A stretch of DNA of 64,000 bases, taken from assembly GCF_003633755.1 (NCBI RefSeq), contig NZ_RBIL01000001.1, positions 3,705,426-3,769,425 of the forward strand. Direction: 5' to 3'. Below the pieces are notes generated by a model, which searched no databases, was not told where the DNA came from, and was given only the letters and a program-made list of their open reading frames with translations. The position numbers were made by a program, and so were the translations under genes. Below, in pieces: positions 61,001-64,000 of this stretch (positions are counted from its first letter, which is position 1; each line of letters opens with the position of its first letter). This DNA is from Solirubrobacter pauli (GTDB lineage: Bacteria > Actinomycetota > Thermoleophilia > Solirubrobacterales > Solirubrobacteraceae).

Positions 61001-61325
61001 CCAGCGCCGATCCGCTCAGCAGCCCCGCCTCCGGCGTGGCCTCGGGATCGAGCCAGCTCTCGATCGCCCGGTCGTCGAGATCGGACCCGAGCGCGCCCCA
61101 GCGGGTCAGCGACTCGACGTCGGCCGCGTAGGTGGCGTGACGCTCGTTCCCCGACGCGTCCGCGGCGGTCGTGCCGGAGCGCTCCGCGAGCCGCCAGTAC
61201 GCGCTCGGCGCATCCGCGCGAACCGTCTCCTCATACGTCGCGAACGGCTTCGCGAGGGGTGCCGCGTGTGCGGGCGCAGCCAAAGCGAGCGCCGTGATCA
61301 GCGCGACCAACATCCGTACAGCCAT
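52059..61325 (-). CDS. Giant secreted multidomain protein: five LamG-FN3 units, PKD, SGNH hydrolase, type-3 Ca repeats
   Basis: 3088 residues. Signal peptide MAVRMLVALITALALAAPAHA. Residues about 25-1475 hold five LamG (concanavalin-type) plus FN3 units; each opens with a YWRLGE/D motif (about residues 45, 368, 671, 974, 1276). Then Ig-like (about 1475-1570), two PKD domains (FRVDFGDGAW; YRWTFSDGTV), a CNA-B-like domain (about 1745), a beta-rich region, and a SGNH hydrolase at about 2340-2690 with block I VIMGDSYISGEG, block III VSIGGNNAGF and block V ESFHPNADGHG, so Ser, Asn and Asp/His are present. Next come thrombospondin type-3 Ca repeats (DVDGDGLADACDGD; about 2790-2850), FN3, a Pro linker and a basic C-terminal domain. 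Probably an extracellular esterase/lipase on a long binding stalk. Confidence 0.85.
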   Translation of the reverse strand: MAVRMLVALITALALAAPAHAAPLAKPFATYEETVRADAPSAYWRLAERSGTTAADASGNERHATYAADVESLTRWGALGSDLDDRAIESWLDPEATPEAGLLSGSALGLPTGARTVEAWVRTYGPGTRLLGYGDFTVELGQRAILAGGQRFALAPGDRRELDDGRWRHVVVTYDGTALRAYLDGAPVGEPVATELVTDTSGSFTAAHPTVYGAAYDELAVYPRALDAAAVTAHFEASGNGRPAAITGFSARAGQNRITVDYDPVGGTHPRDQAIADEYVVEAWQGETLRARRTLTASPPIESTTARSAPRAWGTELSGLPAGVTRVTLHAVGAYGEGPTSTLEATVAGEPATYASAIVDAAPALYWRLGDSGRRVGDLSGTDTGAVYQGGPSGYWPTAGALVDDPDGALIVEGGWSEAPYELIRAPAASGLPTGNRTVEAWVRADTAGTGVIHYGDFTVAVEEYAVVVSGHRIPLPAGDARRLTDDRWHHVAVTYADGTLTAYLDGAPLGTAAADFDSPATAELTAGRAPVEGAVGLDELALYPRALDAATIAARFVASGHRAPGELAGVAATPGTNRVTVRWTAPPELPFVDDILVEARRGGVLQAARVTSGSESSLDLTGLTPGRYELRVRALNAYGQSVVVAVDADVTGAADTFPARLLADQPALYWRLGDQGGTIVPDLSGHGRDAYRGLDRLLPADGALVGDDDGSGSVSGTWSWRGTTLARLPRAAGLPAGARTVEAWVHATQPGARVIEYGDFTVDVEERAIVVSGERIALPAGDPRTLTNDRWHHVAVTYDDGTITAYLDGAPLGTVARTLNTTTDGDLRAARAPAYAEARFDELALFPRALDAATVAAHFAASGNALAPTPDATGTVGQNRVTLRWPAPTGGAPAGQLAVEHYLVEAPGLAQIVRPTATEMVLGGIPAGTTTVSIRAVNGFGPGAPKSLQLTVPGAATTYASAVAADEPALHWRLGERGGTVVADASGHGRTGTTWQDFAPYAGAGALPGDPDGGFSYGYQSWLRTTIDRPATGLPDGDRTAEAWFRGSGPGIRPIAYGDFAVEIDTRAIVVSGTRIELAAGDRRQLTDGIWHHVAVTLAGETAIAYLDGEPVGTATVPVPANVEGSWLTAAAAPQGIGTSGFDEIAIYPRALSAARIAAHFEASGNGRPQPPSGVAATAGANAVTVSWTAGGTPAPTGYVVEAWQGGTLRGAQATSATATGATITGLPSGAYAIKVRGVNEYGAGRESERPATLLGATTTYAGAVTDAAPALYWRLGERNGTVAADSSGHGRHGTYPYSNLQRTYTGAITGDDDRALAGVDSWGSVDLVQLWPATDLPSGDRTVEAFVSASGPGATLLAQQDTMLRFEDRAVVVGTTRLALPAADGRSLTDSRWHHYAIAQADGTLTLYLDGEAVASAPGALPAADGWFTAARVVDNTSVAYDELALYPRALDAATVAAHFTASGLPVAGDRTAPIPTIETPADGTTTTRPTLRGKLGTLAGDEPRAVVRVRRGDQLVLQQDVVGINGAWALALVNPLPTGELTLEVVQRDSAGNAGTAIRTWTVVNTAPATPTLTLDRTDGALPLTVRASVAATDADGDPLTFRVDFGDGAWTTGALPVGPIAHVYTTAAAHPVTVTVSDGTAQTTATLPVTARLAEALAADAGDDRVAEAGTRLTFDARGSRPAVGIERYRWTFSDGTVRDGAVVNHTFAHAGDAKATLEITAGGETSMDSAKVTVIEPAPAVTARVVSGGSPIAGADVLAILADGTRIAAVTGGDGRARLAGLPNGKHTLYAWAPNMRPGTGTATVSGGIGTAEISLEPGEVASAGLTSKRLSRDEIVAAGINPDDPGNREVYSFTAHIAVNGVDRSVSGAVSSNGLYGCGGSGAQSSCGGGGGTYVTGSFQGGVPLLQWIVIPARTGFLKEFFEISMVVQNLAGPEFTLRDGTASLDLPAGLSLAPTAAAQQSSVRLPDIPGGGDAATRWIVRGDSEGSHEPRARYTGTLKPIDLPVVLEARLADPIRVYGGSAMQIAVSADDTFTDRYPGHVRVGIRNVSPVTISNAALVIPTEGAQGYVPQPRQMRSWTAASIAPGETWFPDSASDTDDDFIIVPEPTGTVNLAESFVAQAAGDSSDGGSAIGTHPTVQPVSQAPTFEAVNRGSVTVLRWQAVPGATGYQAYGAPDRTTEFGSEPIVSVPAGTTKTYLANTGGAKEIALSTVTPQRLVLRHPTSAVLDGTATQPTVEITNVEDACAANGGLLEISAYDPDIDFSTIDVSWSGGKVTKAVSGNDVDTTVTVGTFPITEDGTELTVTAHLAAGGQTAEAKLVVNQRGDTNCDGFVRAVIMGDSYISGEGAYGYLPGTDNHDKATKNLCHRSPNTWPARLASTLVSGLALFDPVFQQGRPEGDWIAFLACSGAVTGNFWDEASDGDKTPQFDKLTAAEWDTIDLVFVSIGGNNAGFSNVIMMCTALDCTRSKPGPYAAGMKWWRDSMIGKLTQVGADVGSATSVIRQRVPRAEVYQINYMDPFRPQPDTCGSLSISMALSDFNHETGILSLLFGTPAAGVVDLLSLRQALTLTLPERLWVATDFLPQLNSNLAWASDMSRTHLFDSVDSFNGHAICTDSPYVHGFALGDDKIGLIGNESFHPNADGHGQLYGLTSAKWRDTLGDNPNEASPAPAKRVAARSADATPLAESVVRGPVENQPVLIPSGTGTLAVTGAPANTALRVTIDPLASVVGTARTDAKGKAEIPLLLGASTASGLHTLTVWDGPDRVDMAPVLVGGTKACAEGTDVDGDGLADACDGDPLDGPRADADRDGVANDDDNCPLVANPGQADRDGDFEGDACDPDQGADRAATTFRNAGAPVPVTASVPRDVVARADGAGRAVVEWEAPAGAAPISGYRISAGGRSVDVGPQARSAVLDGLAEGEIRLGVRALSDGAAGAIALSAPVRVSATGVTVTPTPSPTPQTPATALPTPTPASPAPTAVPTPMPSRAITFKGSAKRVKLSRNGTFVLRFKAPAGAKGTWTLASTKRGAFKPRSGRFTADRDGAVKVTVKVGRPRTATTRVKVTAKAAGATGASFAFTLRR
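56900..61270 (-). repeat. Five tandem LamG-FN3 coding repeats
   Basis: The YWRL anchors lie near 61194, 60225, 59314, 58407 and 57502. The last four spacings are 911, 907 and 905 bp (about 302 codons), the first 969 bp. Units 2-5 are similar at the DNA level, for instance in the stretch encoding DRWHHVAVTYDDGT and ALDELALYPRALDAATVAAHF, so they look like internal duplications. Confidence 0.75.
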
Positions 61326-61456
61326 CCCTAGCCCCTCGCCAACAGCACGATCGAGCGCGGCAACCTACAGACCGGACCTGTGGTTTGCCGCCTTCTGGAC
61401 CAATGGTGGAGCGCGAGCGCGCCACACCCGTGGCCGTCGCTGTTGGCCTCAGGACG

Positions 61457-61487
61457 ACCGAGGGCCCGCACGTGGCGGGCCCTCGGT
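61457..61487 (-). terminator. Terminator hairpin after the glutamine synthetase gene
   Basis: ACCGAGGGCCCGC - ACGTG - GCGGGCCCTCGGT: a perfect 13-bp stem, 21 bp past the stop of the type III glutamine synthetase (minus strand). The remaining 130 bp up to the giant gene's start holds its promoter region; I see no gene there. Confidence 0.7.
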
Positions 61488-61507
61488 GACGCGATGGAGC
61501 TCCCCGG

Positions 61508-63658
<2,151 letters not shown>

Positions 63659-63787
63659 GTCGGGCGTGGTCCTCCTCAGGATCTCTGGCAGCGGCTCTTA
63701 ACCTAGGCGGGTGCGCGCCCGGGCTCTTTGTCCACGTGTCCAAATCGAGCTGCGCCCACTTCGCCGTACGCCATAGGATGCGCTCTC

Positions 63788-64000
63788 GTGCGTCGATCTT
63801 GGGGGTTGCGGTTCCGCGTGCTCGCCGCGGCCGGGACGATCGCGGTCGTCGCCGCGATCACGTTCGCGGTCCTGCTCGCCGCCCTCGTCGACCAGCAGCG
63901 CGCGGCCGGGCCGGCGCGCAACACGACCGACGCGCTCGTCGGCACGCAGCGGGTCTACCGGCTCTCGCTCGACCTGCAGTCGGCGGCGCGCGGCTACCTG
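63788..64000 (+). CDS. N-terminus of a membrane sensor protein (CHASE3-like), cut by window edge
   Basis: The first 71 residues of a protein that runs off the right end. A basic start (MRRSWGLRFRV) leads to one membrane helix (AAAGTIAVVAAITFAVLLAALV), then an extracytoplasmic helix whose end, LSLDLQSAARGYL, matches the D-x-x-x-x-RGYL pattern of CHASE3 sensor domains. CHASE3 proteins are usually histidine kinases, GGDEF or chemoreceptor proteins; the output domain is beyond the window. GTG start, 130 bp from the divergent glutamine synthetase start. Confidence 0.6.
   Translation, partial: MRRSWGLRFRVLAAAGTIAVVAAITFAVLLAALVDQQRAAGPARNTTDALVGTQRVYRLSLDLQSAARGYL

Noticed and set aside
57444-61331. 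1295-codon open frame on the plus strand, opposite the giant secreted protein
   Set aside because: It is an antisense shadow of GC-rich coding DNA: extreme Arg/Ala/Gly/Asp content, no domain or signal peptide, while the minus-strand frame has clear domains.

Overview
The window is very GC-rich, densely packed bacterial chromosome with many GTG starts and 4-nt gene overlaps. The gene content fits an actinobacterium, most likely of the Thermoleophilia / Solirubrobacterales type: a DUF3618 + phage-holin-like membrane cassette, HemQ-type chlorite-dismutase-family protein, a PimA-like glycosyltransferase, PspC with a NarL-type two-component system, B12-dependent MetH, type III glutamine synthetase, and many secreted proteins with Pro-rich linkers and basic C-terminal domains. 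The taxonomic placement is inferred from gene content only. I see no rRNA, tRNA, CRISPR array, transposase or prophage, and no gene-free stretch longer than about 190 bp.

Layout. 1-4.1 kb: an ArsB/NhaD-type permease cut by the left edge, a DUF2804 gene, then a nitrilase-TetR pair behind a textbook TetR-type palindrome, followed by four chained small membrane/coiled-coil genes. 4.1-12.6 kb: AI-2E family transporter, DegV protein, YCII + ECF sigma factor pair, an ABC exporter pair, PRC-barrel protein, methyltransferase, class I glutamine amidotransferase and amino acid permease (the last two share a CATG at their start codons). 12.6-13.7 kb: an iron-sulfur module (Grx4, BolA, A-type carrier) around a short divergent promoter carrying two adjacent palindromes. 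13.7-18.5 kb: secreted protein, GST, truncated globin, secreted clan-A glycosidase-like protein, a duplicated 49-bp palindromic element, and a secreted beta-propeller protein. 18.5-21.4 kb: a three-gene redox/membrane operon (DsbA-like, SCO/TlpA-like lipoprotein, polytopic membrane protein). 21.5-30.6 kb: Na+/H+ antiporter, AlkA-type glycosylase, DHH phosphoesterase, dicarboxylate symporter, HemQ, a glycosyltransferase-flippase fusion, a lipoprotein, Mug-type uracil glycosylase and a DUF4383 protein. 30.6-38.9 kb: three secreted proteins around a large LuxR-type ATPase regulator, then a patatin. 38.9-51.8 kb: MetH, a secreted amidohydrolase with a collagen-like stretch, a Tat-like dienelactone hydrolase, a YbdK-type ligase, a uronate-dehydrogenase-like SDR, the PspC-kinase-regulator operon and a BrkB/YihY membrane protein. 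52.0-61.3 kb: one giant secreted protein of 3088 residues with five LamG-FN3 units, a SGNH hydrolase domain and calcium-binding type-3 repeats. 61.5-64 kb: type III glutamine synthetase and the start of a CHASE3-like sensor protein.

Themes. The window is mainly housekeeping and envelope/exoprotein genes. The most interesting signals are small-scale: palindromes that carry stop codons, operators paired with adjacent regulators, a regulatory-looking motif shared by two exoprotein genes that flank a LuxR-type regulator, and a recurring basic C-terminal domain on exoproteins.
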